Shown one piece after another: positions 1 to 10,784 of a stretch of DNA of 64,000 bases. Position 1 is the first letter of the stretch. Every line of letters starts with the position of its first letter. Origin of the DNA: Akanthomyces muscarius (lineage: Eukaryota; Ascomycota; Sordariomycetes; Hypocreales; Cordycipitaceae). The stretch covers positions 5,642,001 to 5,706,000 of the forward strand of contig NC_079241.1 in the NCBI RefSeq assembly GCF_028009165.1, given 5' to 3'. The notes below the pieces were generated by a model. That model was not told the DNA's origin, did no database searches, and saw only the letters and a list, made by a program, of their open reading frames with translations. A program made the position numbers and the translations under genes.

Positions 1-1984
1 GAAATTCATCCAGTTGTGAAGATAGAGTGAGTTTCGCGGGAAAGTGCCGCTGGCCTGATGAGTAATGCCATGCCTTGTATACGACGTCTAGTGACCCATG
101 AAGAGGCGCCGAGAAATTGCGTTTGTCTCGCTTCAAGGGAAGGAAACCCACTCCCGACATCAATTTATCTTGGTGATGTATTTTTAGCATGACGGGTGAA
201 TCAGAGGCGTCGTTCCCCGCCGGGGTCGCAGTCCAAGACAAACATACAGATTGAAGGGGTATTGAAGAGAGGCAAGAGGCTCTGCGGGCGCCTGGAGATC
301 ATGGCTCATGGAGTCTCTCAAAGAAGAACAAAGTGCCATGTAGTCGGGGTCAAAGAAGGGATGGAATTCGGGAAAGCAAACTGGCAGAGGTCTTGGCTGA
401 TACATTGCTCCTGCGCCGACTGACAGCCGTTGTTTACTAGTATCAGTGCTTCGTTCAACACTGGCAAGCCTCAGCTTCGGACAAGGATGTGGTACAAATG
501 GAGCGCACAGGTCAGCCGTTGGAGTGCGGACAGTGGAGAGGGCGCCTGCAATGTTCCGTGACCTCGTGGCTTTGATAGTGGCACGGAGCGGAATATTACA
601 GTCTTTGCTGCGTAAACTTGGGTTAAGTGCTTACCAGTATGGTCAGGATTCCGATAGCTGGGCGTACTGGCGGCATACAGGGACAAGGGGCAATCCCGGA
701 GAATGGCGTTGCGCGAGGCCTGGACTCTGGGGTAATGGACCTGGCAGCCACGCGGCCAATTGGCAACTACTACCAGTAGCTAGTGTCATGTACCCCAGCG
801 CTCGGCGTTGAATTAGTTCTAGCCCCAGCAGGTTATCAGTCGACGATGGGGTTTTAGTTGGCCGCGTTGGGTAGATGAAGGACAGTGGCGCTTCGAGTTC
901 ATTCTTTCGTGTCGTACGGTCAATGCGGAATGGCGCGCGCGTTGTGGCTGAGGGGTCAGAGTGTTAATGTAAGTAAGGTGAGCCGGGCGCCTTGCAGCTG
1001 ACTCGTGGTGATGCGCGGGTACCAGTAGTGAGCGGTTGAGGAGAGGGACGCTCGTTCCGAGGGAAGGGGAGAGAGAGAGAGAAAGAGAAGATGGGAAGCG
1101 AACGGACGAGAGAGGGAAATGGCAGAAGCATACGGGAATACGGCAGCGCACGAAGTGGTGGGACAGGATGGGGAGGAATCGGGGGCACCAATAAGGATTC
1201 ATGCTGAAGCGAACCGCGATGTATGATGTCGTGGCACAGTGCAGCACAGCACAGTACAGCGCAGCTCCAGGCAACGAGACTCGCTTCCGCAGCGAAGAGG
1301 CGCCCTCTCTGATCATGCAGGAAGCAAGGGAATAATCGGAAGACGGCCCTGAAAGGGTTGCATGGAGGACGCGAGGCTGACGACCAACAAAATTGCTGCT
1401 ACTGGGCACCACTGATGAGCCGCCCGCCGTTTTTCGTCATCAGTTGGTTTGGCAGCGTGGAAAAGAAATGACGGGTGGGCAATCAAGGTAGCGGACGGGT
1501 ACCTATCGCCGGGGCTACACACTGCAGACAGGCACGACAGGCTGAGCTCGCTGGGGACAATCGACAGTGCCAGTACCTTACCTACGGATACGGGTACTTG
1601 TTACTGATACCAGCAGAGACGCGGCGGGGGCACAACGTTGCGCCAGCACTGATACAGAGGCTCTTAGCGCCCATGGTGCCCACACTTTTTTGCGGACTAG
1701 CAGGCCAGAAAACGTGGTAGCTTTGTCTTGGGGCCGACGACTTTAAAAATATTGTTAAAGTTTGCTGGTGAGAGAAGGCATCATCATCTGATGTTTGCTG
1801 ACAGGTACAATCCAACAATTCACAACGCACTTCTACACATGGAGCTGGGCCTGCACGGATCCGATGCTGGAAAAGGCTGATGAGCGGCCAACGGCGAGCA
1901 GCGGTGATACAGGGTCCTGTGACCTTTTTTCCTACAAGGCAGCCAATCCACTAACGCACGTCGAGTCGGACGCTGTTGGCTGGC

Positions 1985-2036
1985 CCCAAGCCTCGCGCCC
2001 CCCCCCTCCCCCCAAGCCTCGCGCCCCCCCCCTCCC
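1985..2036. repeat. 26-bp C-rich tandem duplication
   Basis: Two near-identical head-to-tail copies of a unit containing CCAAGCCTCGCG followed by a C run lie at period 26 (the AAG is at 1988 and again at 2014). It is non-coding and probably arose by replication slippage. Confidence 0.8.
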
Positions 2037-2183
2037 TGTATGTCCACGCCAACTAAACTGTAGCGCCGCTGGACCGCTAATCATGACATGGCCTTTTCCC
2101 CACCTGCCCACCAACCACTGGCAATCCCACTGCACCAGCCCAGTTTGTCCCGGGTCGGCGTTTGAAATCATTGCCGCCACAAC

Positions 2184-2242
2184 TGTGTGAGTGTGCGAGT
2201 GTGTGTGAGTGAGTGTGTGTGTGTGAGTGAGTGTGTGTGTGT
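2184..2242. repeat. TG/GTGA microsatellite
   Basis: Alternating TG dinucleotides are interrupted by GA, giving mixed GTGT and GTGA units over about 60 bases. This is a simple repeat in non-coding DNA. Confidence 0.9.
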
Positions 2243-3479
2243 CGATGCTCCTCCATCCAGCAAACCCGACCGCGCCGCGGGATACACATGCTGCTAAATG
2301 AAGGAAACCGGCCGTCATCATGAGCTCCGGCAGCGTCTCGCGGCACCGCAGGGACCTGATCTTCATTCAAGTACAATCAGCAACCTGCATGCCCACCTGG
2401 GCGACCTCTGCCTTTCAGCCTATCCCCTCCCCTCCTCTCATCCCTCTTATAATCCCTCTTTGAACGACAGACAGCCACCTGCCCATCACTGCATTGCCAT
2501 TACTGATACCTAACGTACCTCGAGTGCCACACCCCATTCGCTGCATACGCAGCCTGTTATCGGTCCAAAGAATAAAAAGACGGCCTTGTCGCAGGCGACC
2601 TCTTTATCATTAGCGTGCCTCAGTTCCCACTCCCCAAGCCATCTTTCCTCTCTCTCTCCACGTCGATTTTCGAGGACCTCGTCGCTGGTTCATCTCGTTA
2701 CCCACTCCGCTCTGCCTGCCCCCAAGAAACTGGGGGCCTCGCCTCGCCTCGCCTCGTCTCGACTCGACTTGACTGCCAGTTACGCCTCTCTCGACTCCGC
2801 CTCCGCAAAAGCTCTCCTTCTCTTTTCTTCACACCTGCATAATCTCGACTGCTCAATCTCTCGACTCGGACTCCCTTGTTTTCCGTTGCCAGTCACCAGC
2901 AGCTATTATCCTCCTGCACCGCCCCGTGTGCGCGCCCGGATGTAGCATCCGTCGTTTTGCCTCTGCGCCGTCCTCCGTCAATCCGCCCGCCCTCTCAGCC
3001 GCAGCAGCGCAACGCCCGAGCCTGCCTGCCTGTCAGTCTGCCTACCTTGCCAGCACCTCTGCGCTGTACGAGTCACTCCGACCTGCGCCGGGCCTACCCA
3101 ACGTGCCAACCTCGCCACAGGCAACACGGTCGTACTCCTGGTCCCTTTTTAATTTGGTTCTTATCTTTTTCGACAATACCTATCGTTGCATGCATCGGCC
3201 CGTTTTGCTCGATCCTCGACTTTCAGCAGTACTCCGCCGTTCTTCTACCATCGCCAACGCTTCCTCGTCCCATACCCGCTCTACCTAAACCTGCAGGCCC
3301 ATGACACCCCGGCCGCCGCGCCAGCACCAATCTCGCTTCGCAGCACGACGACGACATCCTAATTGCTCCGCACTGCGATCCAGAGGGCATCATCCTCTCT
3401 CCTCGCCCACTCAACCCCTTCACCTCGCTCGTCGCATCCTCCCCGGAGGGACGGCGGGCGCGGATCCGTTCCCGACACG

Positions 3480-5008
3480 ATGACGCTCTACTCGGACCCT
3501 CCTAGCTTGCTGCCCTTTCGGCATGACAAGCCTACGCTTCTCGTTTGCTGGTGGATGACGTCCTTTTGCGCTTGCATGATCTTTCTGCGCGTTGCCGGCC
3601 GCTTCATCCGTACCGAGCGTCTCTTCCTCGAAGACAAGATTGCCGCCCTCGCCATCATCCCGCTCGCCTTACGCATGGCCTGCGTCCATTACATCCTGCT
3701 ACACGGCACCAACAATGCAGACTACACAGGCGTCGTATTATCTACCGACCAGCTGCGCCAAAAATCCATAGCCAGCGGCCTGGTTCTTCTCAGTCGATTC
3801 TTTTACGCTGCTACGTAAGCTTACCGCTCGCTGCTCTCTTGACACCATCCGTCCTACCTAGCGTGCTGACCTCGATGCATAGGCTCTGGGTTCTGAAATG
3901 TGCCATTCTCGAGTTTCTCCGTCGAATCACAGGCATTACCTGGCAGCGATCCTACCAAACCACCATGGTAGCCCTGCGATGGACCCTGCTCGCCACCTTT
4001 ATCGCCGTCGTAATCAGCGACTTGGCCGAATGCCGGCCCTTCCACCATTACTGGCAAGTCTTGCCCGATCCAGGTGGTCAATGCCGCCAGGGCTACGTCC
4101 AGCTTCTCACCATGGCCACCTGCAACGTCTTGACCGATCTCATGCTCGTCATCTTTCCCATCCCCATTCTCCTGCGCAGCCACATGCAACTCAAGCGCAA
4201 AATCCAACTTGTCCTACTCTTCTCCCTGAGTCTGTCCATTGTTTGCGTTACACTATATCGAGTCCCGCACATTATCTGGAACGATGGCCGTCAGCAGTAC
4301 CGATCGCTCCTCGCCTCGGTCGAAATCTTGTTTGCCACGGCCTCAGCCAATGCCCTGGTCCTGGGCTCTTTTGTTCGCGACCGCGGTTTGAAGAAGCAAA
4401 AGTTTCGCCGTAACTCGGCCGCCGACTCGTTTGACCGCGGCAGCGCCCCACGGCGGCCTGCCCTACACCGGCACTGGGGCAGCGACGAAGATCTTGTCAG
4501 AGACGTTGGCCTGGCTGTCGGACCGGAGCTGCGCGAGAGTCCCACCCGGGCCATTGCCGCCAAACCTGCAGACATAAAAGGCGAGTGGCCACGCCAAAAT
4601 GGCAAGCTGAGCGGCGAAACTGGCAGTGACGATGCCATCCTCCCCGACGACCGGCTCCTAAAGATAGACTCGCACCAAGGAGGCAGGAAGATGACATTTT
4701 TCGACGTTGGGGGCTTATTGGATGGTTCTGTTGCCACAAGCAGCGGCAGCTATCGTCGCGGCAGCCATACTTCATCTACAATAGGGCCCGGCTCTTCGCA
4801 CGGAGTTCCCGCAACCACCGTGCCTGCCAGCTCGACCGGTTTGCGGCGCGGGTCGTCGGCGCTCCTGCAAGATCTCGGCGTCCTGCTTGGCCCACTGAAC
4901 AACAAGTCTGCACGCACCAGCCGCTCCAAATCAAACAGCGGCACCGAGCTTCACCCCATTCCGCAGTCAACCTACGAACTGCAGGATCGATCTGGAAAAT
5001 TAGCCTGA
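3480..5008 (+). CDS. Seven-transmembrane fungal rhodopsin-domain (PTH11-related) protein, copy 1
   Basis: Exons 3480-3814 and 3883-5008, with one 68-nt intron interrupting a Thr codon at residue 112, give 486 aa. The first two thirds hold about seven hydrophobic helices. Motifs typical of the fungal integral-membrane 'rhodopsin domain' family include the CRPFHHYW and DPGGQCRQG loop (two Cys in an extracellular-type loop), then N-x3-D followed by IFPIPIL and KRK after a helix. The tail from about residue 280 is hydrophilic, Ser/Arg-rich and probably cytoplasmic. Some family members are PTH11-like receptors, but most have no known ligand, and I see no basis for retinal binding. A paralogue lies at 30625-31891. 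The start was chosen because it aligns with the paralogue's start (L-Y-S-D-P-P). The gene is convergent with RPB5. Confidence 0.88.
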
Positions 5009-5768
5009 GACTTTATGGAAGACTTCGGACAATCTTTGAAAACAGCATACGAATGCACGTCGTGCACACACAGGTGCAAAGCACCAACATCCATTCCACC
5101 GACGACACATGTCACACGGCAATATTTTTCTTTTCTGTTTGTAAACTAATCGGTGGATGGTCAAGGGGATTTAGCATGGATGGTTAAATTGGGAGCTTGC
5201 ATTGGGCTTGGATACATTTGAATTTTTTTTTGGCGCATATATACCCTGGGGCTTTCTTTAATACGAGCATTTACGACGGTCAATGGACGCCTCTTACATT
5301 CACATATACATACACGGTTGCGACGCAATGAGTCGCTGCGTCTCTACACAGATAATGTACTTGTTGCGGTACTACACCTTTACACGTAAAACATCCTGGC
5401 TGTGCTACATCTTTACACGTCAAATATGCTTGGCGTATTATGTTTTTACACGTCAGATATGCTTGGCGCACTATGCCTTGGTCAAGTTGTGTGTTTTTTC
5501 CTGTTTGTTCACGCTAGATATCTAGCCAATTTCCGCTTGGTAATTCAATATCGAAGAAAATGACATGATGTGTTCCCTGTATAAACGCCGACCCGTAATA
5601 TTGCAAAAACCTTCCCTTCTCAAACTGTACATTGAGCCAAAATGACAACTCTCGCCTCCTGCTCTTTCTTTTTGTTCTTTTGCTTGTTTCCCTCGTTCGT
5701 CTGTATTCCTCAATAAATTATCACATCGTCATGATCGTTTCACTAGAATCACACCGCGACCGGCACTC
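5009..5768. other. Convergent intergenic region
   Basis: This is shared 3' flank between the membrane-protein gene and RPB5. It is AT-richer than the coding DNA and contains the 33-bp tandem repeat listed separately. An AATAAA lies near 5711. No gene was seen. Confidence 0.6.
5378..5479. repeat. 33-bp imperfect tandem repeat, about three copies
   Basis: The word TACACGT recurs at 5381, 5414 and 5447, exactly 33 bases apart. The surrounding bases are also similar, for example ATATGCTTGGCG occurs in the second and third copies. The repeat lies in the 3' intergenic space of two convergent genes. The period is a multiple of three, so it reads as an 11-residue repeat on the minus strand, but nothing else suggests coding. 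Confidence 0.8.
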
Positions 5769-6634
5769 TTAGACGCAGAGTCTGTAACTGGCATAGCGAC
5801 CCGCCGTCTCACTCACGCGGATAATCTTGACCACTTGTCCGCGCCGCAGGCCCAGATAGCGCGCCACAGGGTCCTTGGCCAGGATGCGCGGCAGCTGTGT
5901 CTCCTTGAGGCGGTAGCGCTTGAGCAGGGCAACCTTTTCTTCGCGGGAGAGCAGGACGTGGCGGGGCACGAGCTCGTGGTGGGTAATGTTGACGAGCAGG
6001 TCGTCCTCGAGGAAGCACTCAATCTTGGCGAGGTTCTCGACGGACGCGAGCGACTTGCGGGCGGCGGGCGACAGGGCGACGTGGGTAATCATGATGCCCG
6101 TCTTGTAGTTGTTGGTGATGGTGTACTTGGCAAACTGGCGGATCTGGGCGACGCCGAACTGCTTGTCGGCGAGGAACTCGACCCAAATGGGGCCGCAGTC
6201 GGGGACGGGGTCCGGGTTGGCGTCGGTCGCGGGAGGCGTGTGCTTGCGCAGCATCGCGTCGGACGGGCGGGCAGAGAACTGAAGCTTGCCACGGCTAGAG
6301 CGACATGGTTAGAACACTTGGCTGGACTTGCGCGGCGGGAGATGAGATACGCACTTGACACTGCCGTCGGGATTGCAGAACTCGTTGCGGAAACGATCGA
6401 GGGAGATGCTAATTTCGTCTTCAGCGAGCTCGTATTCCTGAAGAAGCAGACTGTTAGACTAGCTGCGCGACTGTCCGTATTGAACCGGGCGCAGCAGCTG
6501 CATTGCTCGCGCCGCCACATTAGGTATTAAGAAGGGGATCGTACTCGGTCGGCAACCATCTCATGTACCGTCTTCCATGCTCGCCAGAGTCTCACAACCT
6601 CCTTGGAGCGCGCATCGTTGGGGAGGTCATCCAT
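5769..6634 (-). CDS. RPB5: DNA-directed RNA polymerases I, II and III subunit Rpb5 (ABC27)
   Basis: Exons (minus strand) 6545-6634, 6355-6437 and 5769-6294, with introns of 107 and 60 nt, give 232 aa; yeast Rpb5 is 215 aa. Rpb5 is a shared subunit of the three nuclear RNA polymerases and forms part of the lower jaw that contacts downstream DNA. Visible features are the N-terminal jaw start (RLWRAWKTVHEMVADR), the central part, and the highly conserved C-terminal assembly module beginning HELVPRHVLL and running through LKETQLPRI, DPVARYLG and GQVVKIIR to the end, equivalent to archaeal RpoH. The ATG at 6634 gives the expected N-terminus. It is divergent from BFR1, with which it shares a 941-bp promoter region. 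Confidence 0.95.
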
Positions 6635-7575
6635 CGTGGCTGGCGGAAAAGAAGAAGCAAGAAAAAAAGAATGGAAATGTAGAAATTGAAGGACGGCGGG
6701 TTTGGAGAAAGAGAGAGACGATAGAGTTGCCTAGGCAGAAAAGGCAACGGATGCCGTTGGTTGATTATACAGAAGTCGTTCGCAGACGAGGGCAGAAAAA
6801 AAGTTGCTATCACATATCGCCAGTCGTGCCTTCCCTGAGGTTCGCGCGCTGAGAATTTGCCAGCGGCCGGGTCATGTGATTCGCTGGCTGTTCTGCTGGC
6901 TCCACCCACCAGCTGGAGAGGTTGGCTCGCGGTTGGCAGCCTCTTGGTGGGCAACTTTTTGCTCGCACCTGGCCAGCTCGCCATGTACCTGGCGCGCCTC
7001 CTTTGGGTTTGGCTGCTAGCTGCCGCTATATTTCTGGGGCTTCGCCGCCATCGCAGCGAGCCGTGAGGCTGTCGCTCGCCTCGGCACGCACTCGTCTTTA
7101 CCAGTACTAATTAAGCCATTCATTCCCGGGGCCGTTCGCCTGCTGCGACGCTGTCAATGCTGTGCCACCCACAAAAGTAAAATAAATCACGGCCGAGTCG
7201 CTTCTCGAGGCGGCCAATGTGCCGCCAGAGATATACCACAGATGTAAAATTGACAATAAATGTACCTCAAATGACAAGCTCAAGCCTGCACTTCTTCACC
7301 AAAGGAGTTGGGGCGCGGAGCAATGGTCTTGTCGTGCCACCAGTGGGGGAAGGGCCCAGACCAGCATTGCACATTCACCACTTTTATTTTAAAGCCCAAC
7401 TGGCCACTGGCTACTTTTTTTCCCCCATCTGCCCACCAACTTCGTCCGTCTACTATCTGACGACCTCCTCAACCCCTTTCTCTTTCTCTTGTGATTTTGC
7501 AAGAGGAGTTTCCCGTAGCCTCGGATTGGACCTCGATTCCTTTGGGACCTCTCTGAACTACATCCTGTCGACACA
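6635..7575. promoter_or_regulatory. Divergent promoter region of RPB5 and BFR1
   Basis: This 941-bp gap between two start codons must hold both promoters. The BFR1 side (about 7400-7575) is CT-rich, a usual leader composition in these fungi. No coding region was seen, and I could not assign a specific factor site with confidence. Confidence 0.6.
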
Positions 7576-9190
7576 ATGGCCGCCGAGACCGCTACCGCTT
7601 CCGCTCCCGCCCCTGCTGGCGGTCGCCCGCAGAAGCCCGACGAGAATGTCTTTAAGAGCGACCTCGAGAAGGCCGAGAAGGCGCACAAGGCTGCCATGGA
7701 CCGTCTGGTATGTCCCATAATCAAGTCAAACCCTGCAGAATCCTACGACGCCTCGATGCCGAAGCGCTTTGCGCTGCGGACTTTATACCAGACCGTGTGC
7801 GCTTCATTTATTTTGAAAACCGCTGACCTTGCCTTTCCTTCTCTAGAACGCTATCAAGGCGAAGATCGAGATTGCCATGCCCAGCAAGAACAAGGACCAG
7901 CCCAGCCCCAGCCAGAAGCGTCGCCAGGAACTCATTGCCCAGGCCAACGAAATCCGCCAGAAGCAGGCCGGTGGCAAGAATGCCCGTACCTCCAAGCTCG
8001 ACCAGATCAAGCGTCTTGACGAGCAGGTCCGCAGCCGCATCTCTGAGCAGAAGACCGCCAAGGCCAAGGTTCCCTACAAGAGCGTCGAGGACGTTGATCG
8101 CCAGATCGCTCATCTCGACTCCCAGGTCAACTCGGGAACCATGAAGCTCGTTGACGAGCGCAAGGCTCTCACTGACATCTCCTCTCTGCGCAAGGTTCGC
8201 AAGAACTTTGGCCAGTTTGACGACTCTCAGAAGCAGATTGACGAGCTCCGCGCCAAGATCAAGGAGATCAAGGACACCATGGAGGACCCTGAGCAGAAGG
8301 CCATGTCTGAGCAGTACAACAAGATTCAGGCTGAGCTTGACTCGATCAAGGCCGAGCAGGATACCGCCTACAAGGGCCTCTCTAGCCTGCGTGATGAGCG
8401 TACCAAGCTCCACGCCGAGCAGCAGGAGACCTTTGCCGCCATCCGCAAGCTCAAGGACGACTACTACTCCCAGAAGAAGGCCGCCATGGCTTATGAGCGC
8501 GAGGCCCGTGACAAGGCCCGTGAGCGCCGCGAGGCCGAGAACAAGCGCTACCACCTTGAGCGCAAGAAGGCCGAGGCGGAGCGCCTGCTCTCCGAGGCCA
8601 GCGATCCTGCCTATCTCGAGGAGATTCGCCGTGCCAACAACCTGCTCGCCTTCCTTGACCCCAACCAGAAGGCTGCCGAGAAGACTCCTCTTCTGGCCGC
8701 CAGCGGTTTGACCGCCCAGGCTCAGCGCACCGTCGACGCCTCCGGCCTCAAGGGTACCGCTCTCAAGAAGAAGGAGGATCGCGAGGACGAGTACTTCTCC
8801 GCTGTCAAGAAGGGCAAGAAGGGCAAGAAGTCTGGTGCTAGCGCTGCCACCAAGGGTTACAGCTGCCCTCCCTCCGTCGTCGAGGACTGCTCTGCCATGG
8901 GAATTGATCCTCCCATGAGCGCCGAGGATGTCCCTGCCGTCATTGAGAAGGTTCAGGCCAAACTCAACAGCTGGAAGGCTGACCAGGCTGCCCAGACCCA
9001 GAAGGTGAGAAGCTTGTTTCGTGATTTCGTTTGATGAGGAAAATACTAATTTTTACAGAATGTCGACGCCGCCAAGAAAAGAATCGAGGAGCTTGACAAG
9101 GCTGATGAGGAGGGCACTAACGGTGACAAGACTGACAAAGTCACCGAGGACCTCAGCAAAGCTTCCATCTCTGAGAAGCAGGAGGCTTAG
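7576..9190 (+). CDS. BFR1: Bfr1-type coiled-coil, polysome/mRNP-associated protein
   Basis: Exons 7576-7707, 7847-9004 and 9059-9190, all junctions in phase 0, give 473 aa. Introns are 139 and 54 nt; the second has the branch site TACTAAT. Yeast Bfr1 was found as a brefeldin A resistance and nuclear segregation factor; it associates with mRNA and polysomes at the ER. The protein is almost entirely charged coiled coil (Lys/Glu/Ala/Arg/Gln) from about residue 45 to 285. Conserved words include VPYKSVEDVDRQIA, SLRKVRKNF and YLEEIRRANNLLAF. A KKGKKGKK basic patch follows at about residue 325, then a smaller C-terminal helical part. The N-terminal 25 residues are Ala/Pro-rich. Codon use is strongly biased to C/G-ending codons, as expected for a highly expressed gene. 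Confidence 0.92.
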
Positions 9191-9926
9191 ACCAATCGAT
9201 TTCTAGTCGGAAACAAAGCTCTATTGCACAGCAGAAGGGCGTACCAGCGCCTGCGCCCCGTCACCCAGTATACATCTCCACGACACTTTCAGCATAAATA
9301 CTTAACCCGCCACCCCCGATTCTTACCTTGTTTTCTATCCTCCTTTTTCCTTTTTTTTTCAGTATCAGAAAGTTTCATTGCTCCCCTTCAAACCATCTAC
9401 CTCTTTTGGCGTTTGCTTGGGAATATTACCGAGGCTGATGCTCAGTTGTGTATGAATATGAAGGCGAGGATTTCAAAATTTTCATGGGGGAGCGTTTTGA
9501 TTTAGGTTCAAAAATTTACAGAGGATGGGAAATTACAAAAGGGAAGGGGGAAAAAGGAAAAAGTAAAAGAGGACATTATAAGCGAAAATAAAAAATTGAA
9601 ATTAGCTACCAATTAAACAGGCATACAGATTCCCAAGTATAAAGACATTCGACATTTCCAGTTCCAATCTGCCAAGGTTCAATCTGCCCAGGTCTGCAAA
9701 ACACAAACAACGCCTGCCTTTGTTTAGATGCACTCATGTTTTGCATTCTGCCCAGTCAAAAATAATAACTCCGTCTTCATGCTACCCAGCAATTTTTCTT
9801 GATAGTACGTATACTCATTCTTTTCCCCTTATCTCTTATGTACTCTTGTCCCCCCTCCATTCATCTTGCCAAACACTCAATCAGGCAAAGCAGCCGCAGG
9901 CTAAGAACATCATCCCAGATCGTTCA
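9191..9926. other. Convergent intergenic region
   Basis: This is the 3' flank of BFR1 and of the minus-strand unknown gene. It is AT-rich with T runs near 9340-9360 and A-rich stretches near 9530-9600. No gene was seen. Confidence 0.6.
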
Positions 9927-10784
9927 TCACCAAGGGGCTTTAGGCCCGTAATAATGCGGCGGCGACGGCGGCGGCGTCTGCCACTGCGCGGCGTTGGGCA
10001 CATATGCCGGGGGCGGGAGCGGCGCAAACTTCGGCGGTGGCGGCAGCGGCGGCATGGGGAACGAGGGCGTGGGGGCCTCGTGCTGGGGAAGGAGCATGCG
10101 GCGCTGGGCGTGCTTGAGGTCGCCGAGGCGGTCCATGGGCGGGTGCATGACGGCGACGTCGCGGTCGGCCGGCAGGGAGACGTGGACGAGGGAGTAGAAG
10201 TAGCCGAGGACCTCGGGGTAGCGCTTGACGGCGAGGGACCAGGCGCGGTCGATGTTGCGGCGGTACTCGGCCTCGGCGCGGGCAAAGACGTCGGGCGTGG
10301 GCGCGGCCTTGCGCGCTGTCAGGGTCTCCTTGATGGCGTCGAGGTGCATCGCGTAGGCGTCCTTGCACGGCTCCGAGATGAGGTGGAAGTAGGCGAGGAT
10401 GTAGTCCTTGGCGCGCTGGCGGACCCAAGCGCTGTGATGATTCGCAAGTTAGCAGGAGAAAAAGACTTGTGCAGAGGTGTGTGGTTGAAGCATGTGAGAG
10501 GAGGTACAAGAGAGAGATGGAGTGTATAGAGAGAGATGGAGTGTATAGAGAGAGATGGAGTGTATGTATGTATGTGTGTGTGTGCTGACGAACAGGGGAA
10601 GCTTGAAGAAAGGACGGGAGAGAGGGGGAGATGCGCACCGGATATCGTCGAGAGTAGGTTTGAAGAACCTTTCTTCGGCTTGGGCAACAGCCACCTCAAA
10701 GGCATGAGCCTCGCATTGACATCCGTGGTTCGCTGGCGCGCGGCAGATGGCACAATTTGGATCGACCTTGGCGACGCCAGGCAT
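9927..10784 (-). CDS. Unknown protein with short Cys motif and Pro-rich tail
   Basis: Exons (minus strand) 10639-10784 and 9927-10431 give 216 aa; the intron is long (207 nt) and carries a minisatellite. The N-terminus has a C-x2-C plus C-x-C cluster (CAICRAPANHGCQCEAH, residues 10-25) that could bind zinc. The middle is predicted helical and resembles many Sordariomycete hypothetical proteins in style. The last 45 residues are very rich in Pro, Ala and Tyr (PPLPPPP and PPPSPPHYYG). I do not recognise a named family. The splice is supported by restored reading frame (Arg codon split 2/1) and the canonical GTGCGC...CAG. The ATG was chosen because it opens just before the Cys motif; the frame upstream is K-rich and less plausible. 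Confidence 0.75.
10517..10572. repeat. 19-bp intronic minisatellite plus TATG run
   Basis: A 19-bp unit beginning ATGGAGTGTATAGAGAGAG is repeated at 10517 and 10536, with a third, diverging copy at 10555 that runs into TATG/TGTG repeats. It lies inside the intron of the unknown minus-strand gene and explains that intron's length. Confidence 0.9.

Larger units (their letters stand above)
1..3479. other. Gene-free left end and leader of the first membrane-protein gene
   Basis: I see no convincing coding region here. Open frames are short, of odd composition and without recognisable domains. The stretch holds a C-rich 26-bp duplication near 1985-2036, a TG/GTGA simple repeat at 2184-2242 and a CTCGC pentamer run near 2741-2765. 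From about 2600 to 3479 the plus strand is pyrimidine-rich (CT and CCTCC runs), as in promoters and 5' leaders of filamentous fungi, and it leads into the ATG at 3480. Confidence 0.6.

Noticed and set aside
184..405. 73-codon minus-strand frame near the left edge
   Set aside because: It starts with ATG and has tolerable composition, but no domain, no splice-supported continuation and no neighbour support; possible exon of a gene outside the window, not supportable.
5835..6530. 231-codon plus-strand frame opposite RPB5
   Set aside because: Lies antisense to RPB5 and crosses both of its introns; composition (Val, Gly, Glu, Arg) is that of a mirror frame.
7808..8554. 248-codon minus-strand frame opposite BFR1
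   Set aside because: Leu/Val/Gly-rich reverse shadow of a Lys/Glu/Gln-rich coiled coil.
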